Source of the DNA: Gracilariopsis chorda
Taxonomy: Eukaryota; Rhodophyta; Florideophyceae; Gracilariales; Gracilariaceae
Assembly: GCA_003194525.1 (NCBI GenBank)
Contig: NBIV01000002.1
Coordinates: 186,001 to 250,000 of the forward strand
Reading direction: 5' to 3'
Length of the DNA: 64,000 nt
Part shown: positions 31,473 through 41,854 of the stretch, piece after piece
Layout of the letters: the number at the start of each line of letters is the position of its first letter
Position numbering within the stretch: position 1 is the first letter of the stretch
Position numbers and translations under genes: made by a program
Notes under the pieces: generated by a model
Seen by the model: the letters and a program-made list of their open reading frames with translations, nothing else
What the model was told of the DNA's origin: nothing
Database searches by the model: none

Positions 31473-33038
31473 CAGTGCGCGAAACTATTTTAAGCATACC
31501 CACCCGACTGCCCATAAAGACGTTTCAAAGGTGCAAGCATGACACTAGTTATGATTGCATAAGGCCAAAACGGGTGCCCAAAACGACAGTGGTATGTGTT
31601 TGACGCAGTTCCGTTTGATATGGAGTATAAATTAAAACCATACAGGGAAATAGGTTTAAGCACGCGAAATAAGTTATGACACATGTAATGAAACTGCACG
31701 CCTTTATTGTTCTAGTACTTTATAGCACCACCACGCTTGTCTATCACAGCTAACAAGCGTCTAGGAATAGGTCGATACAGTTTATGCATGTAGTCTGCAG
31801 TGCAACTGCGCCATAAATTTAGAATAGAGTCCTTAAGATCATCCACATTGTCGAACTGCTTACCATTTGCGTAAACCTTCCTAGCCAGTATTTCTCAGAC
31901 ATTCTCAATTATGTTAAGGTCTGCGGACTTAGCAGACCAAGATAGAAGCCGAACTTGATGTTGAAGTAGCCAGTTACTTGTGCAAGTAGAATGATGTATT
32001 GATGCACCGTCCTGTTGAAACACCCAATTTGACATAGTTCTAAATATTTCTGCAGTCCAAGGTAGTATTCCAAGCTCCAGGGTATTGCAGTACTTCTTAG
32101 AATCCTGAGTGCCCGATAAAAATAATAATTCACTAACACCATACAATAATATCGCACCTTAAACCATGACCGAGTTACCAAATCCAACAAGGCAGGATAG
32201 ACGTCGCTATTCTGTTCTCAAATCATGCCCGTAATATGAAAGCACATCTGGACCGTCAAGGTTGAACTTATTTTCACCTGAAAACAGAAATTTATTCCAA
32301 AAAAATTTTCTTTAGATATATTGCATCGTGCTCATTTTAGCAGTGCTATCTCATGATCTTCGGTCATTTTTGGGCCCCAGATAATTTGCGAATATTTAAG
32401 GCTTTCATCTTCTTTGAGTAGCTGCTGCACCCGGCGAACAGATACACTGAGGTTGTGGTTCCTTTTCACATCTGATGCACTCGAGTCGCCCTCACGTGCC
32501 TCCAGTAGCAAAGCGCAATGTTGCTATGGAGATAGTTTTCGAAATTTTTTGGCGATGGTGGGCTAATATGGCTTCTTTTTTGAACTTAAGGAGCTTTGTA
32601 CAGCCCTGACGGAGCGTTGTACGTGCTCTGCATTTTGGCGTAAAGAGAGTCGTTCATGGCGGAGTGTGGATATCTGCCCTTTCTCAAATTGAGAAAAGCA
32701 CTTTCCTCTCGCCATATTTAGGGCCTTAGTTGGGATAGAAAAGCAACGCAGTGTTTGCTGTCACTAATAATAAGTAGTGCTAGGCATGAGGGTTGAATTG
32801 GCAGAAAGGTCCACCATTTTTGTGACATGTGTCATATAGTATTTCGTGGGTTTAAAGAAGTTTCGCAAGGTGTTTTAATGATAGCAGAGCTGTACTTCTT
32901 ATCTATGACAAAAAGAGTCTACGATTGTGATTAACTAACCAAAGTACAGCGTGCACCACATCGCTATACCGCCAAAGCATGCCGATCCCTACAATAGAAG
33001 CTTTTGGTTGGGTGTGCTTAACAGCGTTTCGCGCACTG
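31473..33038 (-). mobile_element. Tc1/mariner element with both ends (1,566 bp)
   Basis: The left end CAGTGCGCGAAACTATTTT (from 31473) and the reverse complement of the right end, CAGTGCGCGAAACGCTGTT (from 33038), form inverted repeats of about 35 bp that continue with TAAGCAYACCCAMCC. TA flanks both sides (31471-31472, 33039-33040), the target duplication of this superfamily. Between them lies one decayed transposase on the minus strand. Confidence 0.92.
31712..32715 (-). pseudogene. Tc1-type transposase pseudogene
   Basis: The ATG at 32715 opens MARGKCFSQFEKGQISTLRH, the start of the helix-turn-helix DNA-binding part. After several stops the catalytic core appears: the first Asp in a FNLDGPD block, the second in WVFQQDGASIHHS, and the third acidic residue in SADLNIIENV. 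The C-terminus RPIPRRLLAVIDKRGGAIKY ends with a stop at 31712-31714, as in Tc1 transposases, about 335 codons in all, the normal length. At least five stops or frame changes make it inactive. Confidence 0.88.
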
Positions 33039-33040
33039 TA

Positions 33041-34422
33041 CGTACGTATATGGGCGCACGCCCTGTGTGTTGTAGATACAGCATGAACAGAGGACAATTA
33101 TGAAACCGAAGGGTAAAGGTTGCCAACTGTACCAAAACATTTGACGAGTCCAGATACAGATACAGCACTTGAACCGAGCACAATGTCCACATATCACTCT
33201 TCCACGGCATTTTGTTGAGAATGTTTGTGTACACTCGTCTCACATTTTCACTTGGCTCGGCCTCCATGTACACCTACGGCACCACTGGAAGCTGCTCAGA
33301 GTAGTCGCCGGATAGAACGATGGTCAAGCCCCCAAACGGAGGCGGGTTTTCCATTGCACTGCAGCGAAGATCTTTGAGCAACGCATCCATGAGTTCGAAG
33401 AGCTTTCGTGAGAGCATGGACGCCTCATCCAAGACGAGCAGTTATATTTCGCATAGCAGTTCTGCACGTTGAGATCAGAGACCGTACTTTGCCAAAGTGG
33501 CTGTAGTGCTGCTTGTGCTGTTCCTACCAGCTACACCCAGTCTGAGCAGGCTATGTAAAGTGCGGCCACCTTCGTACAACGAAGCTGCAATGCCTGTTTT
33601 AGCAGTCATTTCGGCGAGCATTTTTTCGGACTCAGCGATATCACGAAGAAGGTTGAGCGCGTATGTCTTTCCGGGTTCTGCGGATTATTGCACAAATAAC
33701 ACGTTTCCAGGAGTGATTGTTCGCTCCTGCAGCCCCTGTCATTGTTGCAATGCGGTAATGACGGTGTCAATGACTTGTATTTGTCGAGTTTTTAAAGTGG
33801 CCTACCTTGACTGCAAGGTTGACGAATTTCGCACCACTGGCGCGTCTCGAGATGTTGTAGCTCGATTCGCATCAGTCAATGCTGCATGTTCCTGCTGTAG
33901 GTGTTGGGAGAAGAAGCTGTGATCGCGAAGCAGTCACGCACCGTGCCAGTCTGAGATATCCACTATAAGTCGATACATTTCTTCCTTTCGTTGCTGCTCA
34001 TCTCCTGTATGTATGTCGCTACATAGCGCCTCCCGGTTTTCGACGGCCATTATTTCTGGTTCTGCGCATTGTTGGTATAGTGTGACAATCAGACTTCGTA
34101 GCTCGGAGGGCGTGCTGTAAATCTGCAATGCTTCTTGGAATGCAATATCAAACTCGGATCCGTCCGCTAGCAGTCCGCTTACAATCGCAGTTTCACGATA
34201 CGTTCCATACTGCTGTCCGTTGAAATTCCTTGCATCTCCATAAAAGCTGGAGCCTTGATTCATGAGCAGCAAGGGCAGAGCAAAGAGCCCAATGTCGGAC
34301 GGTGAAACACCTCTGATCCTTGCGAGGCACTGCTCGTCTTCCGTGTGCTGTACCACGTACATGGGCGGATCGCAGTCATCTGTGGGCACTTGAGTGCTGT
34401 CTCCGTCGTATTGGTTAAACAT
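33041..34422 (-). pseudogene. Helitron 1 helicase remnants
   Basis: 33934-34422 is open and matches the segment between Rep and helicase of Helitron 2 (for example FALPLLLMNQGSSF against FALLILLMNSAFSS). The Walker A site near 33658-33675 has degenerated to AEPGKTYAL and is preceded by a stop. It is followed by GIAASLYEGGRTLHSLLRLG. Walker B, LLVLDEASML, is readable near 33419-33448, and motif III-like GGLTIVLSGDYSEQLPVVP near 33290-33345. The frame MPWKSDMWTLCSVQVLYL (33041-33273) matches FPWYYGELWDRTVKVLRL of Helitron 2. Several frame breaks separate the pieces. Confidence 0.8.
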
Positions 34423-34598
34423 GCGGCTTGAAGCGTGCGATACAATCGAGGTTTTTCAAAGTACGAAAAGTAGTCGAGGTTCGCATATGCTTCGGGCCTT
34501 GCAAAGTATCTCTCCAACGTAGACGGTGGCGATGCGGAATGGATTTGATTTGGACCTCTGAGCAGAAACGTTTGCTCTCCTTCCAAGGGAATGGCCTG

Positions 34599-35612
34599 TC
34601 ACTTTACTTTTGGTACGATTTGAACATGTCGAAACTCGAAAAATCTCCAAGCCGCGTTGACGGCGCCCACCATACGCGGTCGCATGTATGCGCGAATGTC
34701 GTTCTGCACCTGCGGCTCTTGTTGCTGCTCGTTCTGTGTGCCTGTCTCACTAGCACCACTCAAATTGAGCACCACCTCCTGAGCTTTGGGCTGCTTAAAC
34801 GCGTACTTCATCAGATAAGCCACTGCGCCCCCTCCTTGCATGCGTTGCACGTTGATGTGAGAGCGGTACTTTTTGGTCAGAGTTGGGTTATACGGCACAA
34901 TCCTGAGGTCTTTTTGTCTTCTTCTGCGGTAGATCACGCGATTCGTGCCTTCTTCAATGTACGTCTCCGGCACAAACATGTTGCTGTCGTATCCAAACTT
35001 GCACCACCCAGTGCGATTCCGGCAATAGGGGGAGTGGCGGTGCCTGTGCATGGAACGAATGAGGCCGCGCAACGCGTCTTCTTCGCCTGGAAGTGGAAGC
35101 TCTGCACGAATGAGCTCGTCGATCACATCAACGTCGTCAATCAGGCCTCTTTCGAGCCACACGAGCATGTGGTGATGAGGCACAATGCGCTCTTGAAACT
35201 CGAGCTTTGATGCAAGCCTCAGGCACTTCATTCTAAAGATGTGCTCCGAGTTCTTCTCCAAGGCCTTCATGAAGTCTTTTGCGTACTGGTTGTACACCCT
35301 TCCAACTAGACCCGGTCGGTCAAACGGTCGAGGGCGGTTACTCTGTGCCGTAAATGTGCCATGATTAGTGGTGTCTATCCCAAGTCGCTGGATGTCCTCT
35401 CGCCAGATGTTCATGGTAATTTTAATGAACAGAGAAGGCGGTCCTCTCCGCGCTATGATCTCCTGTACATACATGCGCTTGTTCTTCCAGTAAGCTGCTG
35501 AGTTGACCGATTCATCGCGAAGAAAGATGCGTCCCATTTGCGCGAACTGGATGGTGGCACATGACCTGTTTGTTGTTGTGCTTGCTGGATCTCTTGCTCT
35601 TGTACAATACAT
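34599..35612 (-). pseudogene. Helitron 1 Rep (HUH nuclease) domain
   Basis: A 337-codon open frame holds the rolling-circle nuclease. It has the two-histidine motif in IVPHHHMLVWLERG and the two catalytic tyrosines spaced Y-x3-Y in AVAYLMKYAFK. Upstream is YWKNKRMYVQEIIARRGPPS, a typical Helitron N-terminal segment. The nuclease would nick the element end and attach to it through tyrosine. The domain itself is intact, but its connections to the N-terminal ORF and the helicase are broken. Confidence 0.88.
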
Positions 35613-37749
35613 GCCTGTTGTTCTCTCTCTATTAAACGTAGTCGCATGTCCTCAATGTTTGTGTGCGTGCGTAGCATCCACATCTGCATTAACGTTCCAC
35701 TGTTTAGGAGGATTTTGTCTGAGTACAGACGTCGCTTCGCGTTCTCAGCCCAGATGAGCTTTCGGAGCTTCCACTCGCTAACTCTGAGACCTGAACTTTG
35801 CTGTGTGGAGTTCCTTGCATCCAGAAACAGGCCGATGTCAAACGGTTCGTGCTGATCACCGCACGGGTAGAGAAGAGGGAATTTGCCCTTCTCTGCAAGT
35901 TTGGATACAGGTTTTACAAGTCGGTACTGCGCATGCGCATTGTTTGCGGCATTCGAAATCGCCCCTGCTCCAGCAGCAGCAGCAGTCGTCACTGCAGTGT
36001 GCTCTTTGGTAGCGGTTCCTTCTATAAAGCGCAGTACTCGAGACTCCAGTCAGTACAGGCCAGTCGGATCAACCACGAGCGTTCTCATCATGGTTGGCCT
36101 CCCATCAGGAACATTTTCAGGGAGAAGGCCAGCACCTCAGGTTCCTTCGTATTCCCGTACGACTACTCCTTTTTCTGCTGCTTTCACGCTGATATACACG
36201 GCCGTCTCCGCATTTTGTTGTTATTGTTGCTGTTGCGTATTAAGCAAGGTTCGGTGGCATTCGCGCACCACTTCTGGCTTCGGCTGGATTACATCGTACA
36301 GCTTCGGTACGATGTCTCGTACGTTGATTTCCTGAATGAACGCACGCATATTGGCATGAGCATAGTGAAATGGATCCAAGGAAGGCAGACCGGTATCCCA
36401 CAGAAAGCTGTAGCGCATGTTGTTCTGGTTCTGCGTGGGCAGAGCGAGAGCTGCGTTTCCCTCATGTTTGAGAAAAAAAGGACCGCCTCCGGTCACATAA
36501 GACATGTCCATGAACGCTTGCGTCGTCGCGAAGAGCGTATTCAAGAGGAGGAAATGGCTGTGAAAGGCTCTCAAGCTATAAAGAGTGCAAACCAATTCGC
36601 TGCCATGCCTTCTACGGAACGTGACGCCCCACCCTGAACTTCTTTTCATTCCACAGCACACTACATTGGTCTCTTTGCCAAGCAAAACGCATCCCCAGTA
36701 CTTGCAGCTATGAATTCTCAATGTCCCGTCTGGGTATGGACAGGAGAAGAGCGTGTGTGAGTGCTCGCCGCATCTTCTGCATCGCCTTTGACCCGCAGTG
36801 GAAAGCGTCTCAAACTCTGGAACGCTTGCCCGGATGGATGGATCATTCCAAGCTTCATCAGCCACAGTATTTTACGCATACTACACGCGATACAGTCTTC
36901 GGTCCGGACGTCCAGCACACTGCATGACCTTCGTATCAAGCTGCTGCTGGAGGTACGGCTGCTGTGGCTGCTGCTGTGGTGGTTGTAAGGGAGCAGGAAT
37001 GATCTCATCGTCTTCAAATTCCATGGGAACTGGCATCTGCTCTTCTTGTTGTTCGGATTGTGGCAAATCAGGTTGCTATGGCGGCTGTGAGGGGGCGGGA
37101 GTGATCTCAACCTCTTCCAATTCCCTCGGAATGAGCATCTGTTGTTGTTGTTCAACGTGCAGCAGATAGGGCTAATGCGGCTGCTGTGAGGGAGCAGGAT
37201 TTATCTCGTTCTCTTCCAATTCCATCGGAATGGGCATCTGTTCTTCTTCTTCAACTTGTGGAAGAGGGTGCGCATTTGTCTACAGGGTTGTGTGGCCCTT
37301 ATCATAGACAGCAGGCGCAGGCATTGATGGGAGAGATGGAGGCATAGGAGAGGAAGTTGGTCTTCATGTGGGCCTGGAACCACTTGCCCCAGCAACGCAC
37401 GTAGGTGTTGCAGGAGTAACTTTGTCTTCTTCCACGGCTGGAACAATGGGTCCTTGCACGTGCGTTTCGCTCTCATTTACCGGCATGTCATCTGGAGCGG
37501 GAAGAACTGGCAATCGTCGAGTTCGTCCAGCTCCTGGCCTTGCGCCGCTTGAGTTCACTTCGGCCCCTCCCGAATTGGCTCTGGCACCACCTGAATTGGC
37601 TCTGGATCATCCTGAACTGGCTCTGGCGCCTCTGGTATTGGCTCGTGCACCTCCGAGTGGGGTCGAGCACCTCCAGAGTTCGATCTGGCCCCACCAGAGG
37701 TTGGACGTGGACCTCCCTGCGTCATTCTAATTTTAGAAAAAAGAAACAA
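35613..37749 (-). pseudogene. Helitron 1 N-terminal region
   Basis: Open pieces at 35453-35992 and 36221-36865 match the N-terminal ORF of Helitron 2: the finger CRRCGEHSHTLFSCP, FMDMSYVTGGGPFFLKHEGN and EKGKFPLLYPCGDQHEPFD. The start side (36960-37749) is low-complexity: three degenerate units of about 100 bp (starting near 36988, 37091 and 37190) encode a Glu-rich PMEFEDDEIIPAPLQPP-type motif followed by Gln/Pro. Further upstream lies a PEPI-type repeat. Interrupted several times. Confidence 0.7.
36988..37270 (-). repeat. Three degenerate tandem units of about 100 bp
   Basis: GGGAGCAGGAATGATCTC, GGGGGCGGGAGTGATCTC and GGGAGCAGGATTTATCTC start successive units. Each has TTCCAATTCC-type and GGCATCTG-type landmarks in the same order. 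They encode repeats in the Helitron 1 N-terminal protein. Confidence 0.7.
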
Positions 37750-38931
37750 TCAATTCAGTTTTTTTTTAACCGCTAAAACAATTTGGCAGGGTCCCAGAAT
37801 AATTTCCAATATAACACAAAGTTGAAAGTGAAAAACTGGTTGCAGTTTGTTGCTTTGCACCCACCAGGCCTAGTCGCATGAGCAATTAAAAAAACTTGCT
37901 GCAAAGCTTAGATTTACCGGATGCAGTCGTGCGCAGCACAGGGACTCTCGACACACTCCTGTTGGATTATGACGGGCGGAGTGTATTCAGCCGGTTTTCA
38001 AGCCGTTTGATGTTTAACCCGCGTCCGGTTGTAAGGATTGATCTGCCTTTACTCACACACCGAAGTGTGCTTTCCAGCCCCAAGAGGTACGACACGGCGG
38101 CCGCCCCGGACCCTACACAGCAACCTGGTATTAGGTCAGGGAAACCCTCAGACTTCCTGGATCGCCGTCAAACGACCAGTATACTACAGAGGGGCACTTG
38201 AAATTTCCCAGATCCATAGTACTCAGTGGGTTACTCTTGTGGTGACCTGTACACGAGCTCGGCCTTGCCTCGGTCTCAGGCAAGCAACAGTGCCCAAAGT
38301 AGCCAAAAGATACGACACTGCGCTATTGGTCAAGCCTGAATGGGATGCCAAGAATTGGTTAGAGTCAGCAAGCGAGATGCATTTGGCAGTGTGCCAGTGC
38401 ATTATATATGCTCTGTGCATTGTGCTGCACTGGCGCGGTGCAAAAAGGCAGGCACGTGTCGTGCAAGCCAGCTACTGCTGCTGAGTGGCTGGCACTGCAG
38501 TCATTTACTGTAGTCCCAACCATTCAGAAACAGTGGCTGTCAACAAACAGCAGCAGCCAATAAGGTTTGAGCTTTGCTGCTGCTGGTGGTGAATTTTTGA
38601 GTGGCAGGGAGGCGTTGCGCGATAAGAGGTTCTTGCACGCGCTGAAGGGGGCGTGCAAGGGCATTTTCTGGCGCAACGCCTCCCGTCAATCAACCACATC
38701 CCCCTCGTAGATTTGTAAATCATTATAGTACGGGGGTTGTTGACATCATCTATTCGGCGGCTAAATTCCTCCAATAGACTCAATAGAAAATCGATCTGGC
38801 TTCCTCATCTGGCAAAACTGCATAATCTTTTATTTGCCTTTTTGGAATGACAACAGTGCCGACTCATCACATGTCGTCGGGCAGAACTGCGTCTGCCCTT
38901 AGTGGGACTCGCCAGTAGTACTGGTCCAGTA
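37750..38931. other. Spacer between Helitron 1 and the second Tc1 relic
   Basis: No gene is supported. It holds the nested inverted repeat at 38607-38684. The 5' end of Helitron 1 probably lies in the first few hundred bases but shows no diagnostic sequence. Confidence 0.4.
38607..38684. repeat. Nested perfect inverted repeats
   Basis: The outer arms GGGAGGCGTTGCGC (38607-38620) and GCGCAACGCCTCCC (38671-38684) pair over 14 bp. Inside the loop, CTTGCACGC (38632-38640) and GCGTGCAAG (38651-38659) pair over 9 bp. This would form a two-stem hairpin in RNA or single-stranded DNA. Confidence 0.9.
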
Positions 38932-40330
38932 CAGTGCGTGCACCGTTTTTAAAGCACACGCACCCAACTGACAAAAAATGTGATTTGTGTGTGCAAATAT
39001 GATACAAATGACGCTTGCACAAACTGAAAATGGGGTGTGAAAAATTTTTTAGAACCATTTGCACAATTTCCTTGACATTTCGTCAACAGATGCAAATCAT
39101 GCCACAAAAACAATTAAGCACGGAAGCCACATTTAAACAGTTGAAACAATATATAACACATATAATAAAACTGCAAATCTTTGTTCTTTTATTACTTTGT
39201 AGCACTACCATCTTTGTTTATCACAGCTAAAAAACGTCTTTGAACAGAAAAAACAGCCTTAGCATATACTCTGTTGTCAAACATGGTTAGTCGACTCCGG
39301 AAAAATTGTCAAAATTGTCAAACTGCTTTTCGTTGACATATACCGTCTTAGTGCTTAGACTACAAGCATTTTTTTTAAACTTTTGATTCAGAAACTGATG
39401 CTAACAACTTAAAATCCGCACTTGACGCTAAAAAGACCCTTTTTGTGTATACCTGAAGCGATGGACTGAAAAACTATGTAGTTAAAAGGTCCAGGTTAAA
39501 ACTTTGTCCAAAACATTTCCAGGCTACGGCTGTAAACAAACTTTTAGAGTGTCACAATAGTTCTTAGAGTTCTGAGTGCTAGGTAAAAGCCTCAACTCAC
39601 CTTATCCTTACAAAAAGATGAACGGGAAGCACGATTTTAGCTGCTGGCGCAGTTTGCGCCAAAAAACCAAATCGTGCATTTTGCTTATATTTTAAGGGGT
39701 GCAAAAGTCTTTGTCGCACAAATCTTTAGTTTGGTCAGACAGATTCTTATACAATGACCAAATTACTTTTTTTCGCAGGAAATGACAGGGATTTACGTTC
39801 TTTTCTCAAATCATGATAGCAACACATATATTTCTGTAACCTATCTAACTTGAACTTGTTCTTACTTTACAACAGATATCTATTCGAAGAATATTTCGTT
39901 TTAAAAATATTGCGTCTTAATTACTAAGAAAAGGTGACCCGCTGTCACTTTTGAGCCCTGCATCATCTAAAACTATTTTATATGCTTTCCCGTTTTGAGA
40001 ACCTCCTTTTCATTAGAAAAGAGATTTGAAGATTAAGGACCTTTTCCAATTCGAACGCACTGAGATGTATTTCTCGCGCTACGCATAGAAGAGGGTAATG
40101 TTGCTGCAGAGACAGTTTTGGAGCTTTTTCGGAAATGAGGAAAGTTTAAGCTCGGCTCTTGAACTGGAGAAGCTGCTTACAGCTTTTAATTTGTGAGTGG
40201 AATGCACTGACTTTCTTTATTGACGTGCTTCTCGTCGTCGTCTAGGTTAAGTGCTGTTTTTTAACTGTAATGTTTGACGAAATCAAAATGTGGTGTAGCA
40301 AGCAGTTACAGTGTTTGACAGTATTTGGGT
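38932..40330 (-). mobile_element. Second, older Tc1/mariner relic
   Basis: The left end CAGTGCGTGCACCGTTTTT (from 38932, preceded by TA) aligns with the left end of the Tc1 element at 31473. The sequence then parallels that copy: the transposase end near 39185-39230 (RRFLAVI-like), the block near 39780-39920 matching its first catalytic region, and the N-terminal part near 40040-40260. It is AT-rich and has so many stops that no frame is readable. A matching right end was not found, so the right limit is approximate. Confidence 0.75.
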
Positions 40331-40338
40331 GGTGCATT

Positions 40339-41679
40339 CTATTTTTGGTTCGGTTGAGTTATGACTTGTAGTGCTGCTCGGCGTTTTTGGAATCGATCTT
40401 TGCCCAGCAGTTTGGTTAATATGTCCGCCAGGATCGCGTCCGTGCGTACGTGCGCTATACAAATGGTGTTTTTCGCCGCAAGATGTTGAAGAAAATGGTG
40501 CCGGATGTTTATGTATTTTCTTTGTTTGGTTGACGCTCGGCTGCCTGCAATTAGAACAGCGGATTGATTGTCTATATAGTGAGAATTGGGCTTTTCCGTT
40601 GGTATGAGAATGTCCTTCATTGGTTTACAAAGCCAGGCTGTGTGTTTCATAGGTTCTGTTGCCGCTATGTACTTGGTTTCGGTTGTGGATAGTGAGATGA
40701 TGTTATTTTTGTGAGATGTCCTGGATATTCGTGTGCTGCTTACACAGTGGCGCGTTCCCAATATCGATTTGCGAATCATTTCGTTCGCGAAAGCGGCATT
40801 GCTGAATACTTTGAGTGTTTGACTGCGGAAGTTGGTGGTGTGTCGGTGTGTGCAAGGTGCAAGCCATAAGTACTTGTTTCTTTGAGGTATCTAAAGTGAC
40901 TTTTCAAAGCCTGTTGTCGTTGAGAATGAGCCATGTGCTGTGCCAGCCTATTGGTGGCGTAGGCAATGTCCGGGCGACTACTATCTGTAATATATCGGAT
41001 TTAGCCAAGGGTTTGTGGGTAACGGGTTGCTTCGGCAGGTTCGAGTAGTGGGTTGTCTTCTGCTGGTTGAGTGTGGTGAGTGATATGTAAGGTGTGAGTG
41101 TGGGGTTGTATGATTGCGTGCCGGTTTGTTGTAGTACTCCATCAACTACGTCGGGTTGTGACACATGGATACCTCTGGGGGTGCGAAAGATTGTCCAGTC
41201 GAGAAAACGTGTTGGCTTGTCCATTCTTTTGCCTTTGTATTTCCAGAATAACTGCTGTTGCAGGGTGTCGATGAAGGATTGGGTGGAGTCGAGAACTAAG
41301 ACGTCCTCAATGGTTGTACTGAAGATTATGAAGCTGCCGTTTACCGTCGCTTTAGTGTAGAGGCAGGGGTCATTCTCGGAGGTTTTGAATCCAAGGGATG
41401 TGAGATACTTTTTAAGTGCATGAATGTAGCAGTACGCGGCTGGAGAGAAACTGTAGAGATTGCCAATGAATTTTCTGTACTTTCCTTCGTGTCTGAAGGT
41501 TCCATCAAAAGTGGGCATCTGTTTGACATAAATGGGCTTGTCGGAATCGTAACGTTCATGTAGGTAAGTGGACGTAATGTCGAAATGTTCGAAGGGGAGA
41601 TTTCTAAGGGCGTGAAATGCGATGAGCATTCTTTGCGTGGTCCGATCGGTGGTTTACGTGGTGGTGTGCTTGGGGTCAA
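40339..41679 (-). mobile_element. Ty1/copia pol fragment
   Basis: Minus-strand frames show the Copia order of reverse transcriptase (FDITSTYLHE, FKTSENDPCLYTKA) followed by RNase H (STTETKYIAATEPMKHTAWL, HYIDNQSAVLIAG, IRHHFLQHL). Only the last part of pol is present. The upstream part is cut off at the Helitron side and no LTR was recognised. It is an old fragment with about three or four breaks. Confidence 0.85.
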
Positions 41680-41764
41680 AGTTTAGGAACAGCCGTTGGG
41701 ACCTTAAGGAAAGAGGTTTACGCATAGGGCTTCCACCATTGGACTACAAGAAAAAGCGTCCTTC

Positions 41765-41793
41765 GGCCTCAAGCGGCGCTTCGCGCCGCGGCC
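41765..41793 (-). other. Candidate Helitron 3'-terminal hairpin
   Basis: GCGGCGCTTCGCGCCGC (41773-41789) is a perfect 7-bp stem with a 3-nt loop. It is extended by GGCC on both sides (41765-41768 and 41790-41793) with a 4-nt bulge. On the minus strand it lies after the last helicase motif and before the Copia sequence, where Helitrons carry a hairpin close to their 3' end. The usual CTRR ending is not obvious nearby. Confidence 0.5.
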
Positions 41794-41854
41794 AAAAGTT
41801 TGCATAAGATATATGCACAAATTTTCGTTTACGCATAAACTAAACTATGTCAAA

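Larger units (their letters stand above)
33041..37749 (-). mobile_element. Decayed Helitron (Helitron 1)
   Basis: Minus-strand fragments follow the order of an autonomous rolling-circle transposon: a proline/glutamine-rich N-terminal part with GARPGAGRTRRLP (about 37500), a CCHC-like finger CRRCGEHSHTLFSCP (near 36770), the Rep region, then a PIF1-type helicase. Its low-coordinate end stops at the Tc1 element at 33038, and helicase motifs beyond that point are missing. Element termini were not found. Confidence 0.85.
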
